This document shows positions 21,430 through 23,088 of a stretch of DNA of 23,088 bases, one piece after another. Under the pieces are notes generated by a model, which was given only the letters and a program-made list of their open reading frames with translations, did not search any database and was not told the origin of the DNA. A program made the translations under genes and the position numbers. Source of the DNA: Bacillota bacterium (GTDB lineage Bacteria > Bacillota > Clostridia > Christensenellales > CAG-138); NCBI GenBank assembly GCA_023395595.1, contig JAEWYO010000001.1, forward strand, positions 1 to 23,088. The letters run 5' to 3'. Every line of letters starts with the position of its first letter. Position 1 is the stretch's first letter.

Positions 21430-23088
21430 ATGGCAAAACGAAGAAGGAGAGCATCCGGCGCGCGCAAGCTGCTCGTAGTGGTGTTGCTTGCCGTCTGCGC
21501 GGTTGCGCTCATTCTTTATCTCACCAAAGGCGGCGGAAAAGTTGAAAACGAATACCTCGGCATGATTGAACTCAACGAGGTCATGAGCAGCAACAAAGGT
21601 TCCGTGCCGGACGAAACAGGCGCATTTCCGGACTGGATCGAGGTGTATAACAACACCGACTCCAAGCTGGACATCTCCGGCTTTGGTTTGACCGACAAGT
21701 TGATCTCCGCCGCAAAATGGACGTTCCCGGAGGGCTCCGTGCTGGAACCCCGCGGGTTTCTTGTCGTGTTTTGCAGTGGCGACCCTACGCGCGGCAGAAT
21801 GCACACACCCTTTAAGCTCTCCGCCTCGGACGACGTGATTCTCTCCAACGTTTCGGGCAAGGTGGTGGACAGCATCACCCTGCATCCGGTGACGAGCGGA
21901 TACTCCCTCGGACGCAGCGCGGACGACGGAACCACATGGAAAGAAATGCTGCCGAGCCCAGGCTATCCGAACACGACAGAAGGCGCGGCGGAATATCTCG
22001 CGACGCTTTCCGCCTCTGCGGAGCAGTCCATCGGCGTTTACCTTAACGAATTTATGCCCAGCAATGCCTCCACGCTGGTTGGACCGGATGGGGCGTATTG
22101 CGATTGGATCGAGCTCTATAACACCACGGGCGCGGAAGTAGACCTCAGCGGATACGGCATTTCGGATACGCCCACCCAGCCGCTGAAATACACCCTGCCC
22201 AAGGGAACCAAGATCGCCGCAAACGGCGTGCTGCTGATCTATTGCACCGGACGCTCCACACCCGATGGTGCAGAGAAGATCGAAGCCCCGTTCTCACTGG
22301 CGGCATATGCCGAGAGCGTGGTGTTCTCCACGCCTTCCGGTAAGATTCTCGATCAATATGACTACACCCGCGCAAACACGGATATCAGCTTTGCGCGCAA
22401 TCCCGACGGAACAGGCGATTGGGCGACCGCATCCCAGCCGACGCCGGGCTATCCCAACAACAACGCGGGACTGGAAGCGTTTATGAAGACGCTCTCCTTC
22501 GGAAAGGGCGACATCGTCATCTCCGAGGTGCTCAACGCGAACGTTTCCTACCTCAAACAGCCGGATGGGGAATGTTACGACTGGGTCGAAATACACAACA
22601 CCACGGGCTCTCCCATTTCACTGGCGGGCTACGCGCTGAGCAACAACGCAAAGAATCCTGCCAAGTGGGTGTTCCCCGACGTAACGCTCAATGCGGGCGA
22701 ATATTTAACGGTTCTAGCGTCGGGTAAAAACGTTTCCGACGCGCAAAAAAAAAATAATCTAGAAACGAACTTCGGCCTCTCCTCGCAGGGAGACGTGGTC
22801 TTTCTCTTTCAGCCGGACGGCACGCTGCTGGATAAGCTCCTTGTGCCGAAAGGCCATGCGGACGTGAGCTACGGGCGCACGGACACGAACCTGATGTTTT
22901 ATGCAAAGCCTACGCCAAACGAGCCGAACGGCTCCGGCGTTGCGGGCTATGCGCAGCGGCCGATCATCTCGACCCCCGGCGGAACCTTTGATAGCCCGCA
23001 GACGGTCAGCGTCGAGGTGCCGGAAGGTTGCAACGTGACCTATACCACCGACGGAACGGTGCCGACCGAAGGCTCGAACCGTTATTCC
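21430..23088 (+). CDS. Membrane-anchored protein with three LTD domains, partial (likely CotH-type)
   Basis: Starts at the ATG at 21430 (AAAGGAG 10 nt upstream) and runs open through the window end for 553 codons; the rest lies outside. An arginine-rich start is followed by a hydrophobic helix at about 13-31, a signal anchor that would place the bulk outside the cell. Three lamin-tail (LTD) domains follow at about 45-165, 200-312 and 359-475, each with the marks LNE/SEV, DWIE(V/L/I)YN and a late D-x-V-(I/V)-(L/F) strand. The first two are joined by SPGYPN/TPGYPN linkers. Residues 509-553 begin a chitobiase-C-like (CHB_HEX_C) domain, IISTPGGTFDSPQTV...YTTDGTVPT. This order is familiar in Bacillota proteins that end in a CotH kinase domain, which would be just downstream. 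Confidence 0.88.
   Translation, partial: MAKRRRRASGARKLLVVVLLAVCAVALILYLTKGGGKVENEYLGMIELNEVMSSNKGSVPDETGAFPDWIEVYNNTDSKLDISGFGLTDKLISAAKWTFPEGSVLEPRGFLVVFCSGDPTRGRMHTPFKLSASDDVILSNVSGKVVDSITLHPVTSGYSLGRSADDGTTWKEMLPSPGYPNTTEGAAEYLATLSASAEQSIGVYLNEFMPSNASTLVGPDGAYCDWIELYNTTGAEVDLSGYGISDTPTQPLKYTLPKGTKIAANGVLLIYCTGRSTPDGAEKIEAPFSLAAYAESVVFSTPSGKILDQYDYTRANTDISFARNPDGTGDWATASQPTPGYPNNNAGLEAFMKTLSFGKGDIVISEVLNANVSYLKQPDGECYDWVEIHNTTGSPISLAGYALSNNAKNPAKWVFPDVTLNAGEYLTVLASGKNVSDAQKKNNLETNFGLSSQGDVVFLFQPDGTLLDKLLVPKGHADVSYGRTDTNLMFYAKPTPNEPNGSGVAGYAQRPIISTPGGTFDSPQTVSVEVPEGCNVTYTTDGTVPTEGSNRYS

Overview
The window reads as a chromosomal segment of a GC-rich member of the Bacillota, most likely a gut-type Clostridia. 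This rests on KtrB/KtrA-type potassium uptake, YhaM, small Smr and GNAT proteins, strong GGAGG-like ribosome binding sites, a dockerin-bearing secreted protein and an LTD-repeat surface protein. GC is about 60% by eye and was not counted. The genus cannot be named from this sequence. There are no rRNA or tRNA genes, no CRISPR array, and no transposase, integrase or phage gene. Nineteen protein genes are called, the last one cut by the window end.

Layout. (1) 1-4880, plus strand: uvrA, a DUF218 (SanA/YdcF-type) membrane protein and uppP. This is DNA repair followed by two envelope-related genes. (2) 4881-5183: a gene-free gap between convergent genes. It holds two terminators flanking a 139-bp element bounded by 26-bp inverted repeats. 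(3) 5184-7327, minus strand: yhaM, then a two-helix membrane protein with a possible PH-like tail, then a GNAT acetyltransferase. (4) 7581-11186, plus strand: mnmG and rsmG overlapping by ATGA, then an unrecognised polytopic membrane protein. (5) 11304-12728: a MATE exporter. (6) 12737-15142: a strong promoter, a leader of about 210 nt containing a 22-bp hairpin, then ktrB and ktrA and a strong terminator. (7) 15155-16852: a PlsC-type acyltransferase carrying a zinc ribbon, then a small Smr protein and a bidirectional terminator. (8) 16888-18069, minus strand: a GT4 glycosyltransferase. (9) 18178-21259, plus strand: a secreted dockerin plus phosphodiester glycosidase (NAGPA) protein, rarA and a DUF3592 membrane protein. 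(10) 21350-23088: a membrane-anchored protein with three lamin-tail (LTD) domains followed by the start of a chitobiase-C-like domain. A CotH kinase domain may follow outside the window.

How the genes relate. Most are housekeeping: nucleotide excision repair (UvrA), stalled-fork handling (RarA), tRNA and 16S rRNA modification (MnmG, RsmG), RNA turnover (YhaM), lipid-carrier recycling (UppP), and potassium homeostasis (KtrB channel with its KtrA gating ring). PlsC-like and GT4 lie close together and could both act on membrane lipids or glycolipids. The NAGPA and LTD proteins are the exported, accessory-looking part.

No complete undescribed multi-gene system was found. The points most worth a second look are the structured ktrB leader, which has no recognisable c-di-AMP (ydaO) core; the LTD and dockerin surface proteins; the inverted-repeat element; and the recurring extended -10 promoter type.
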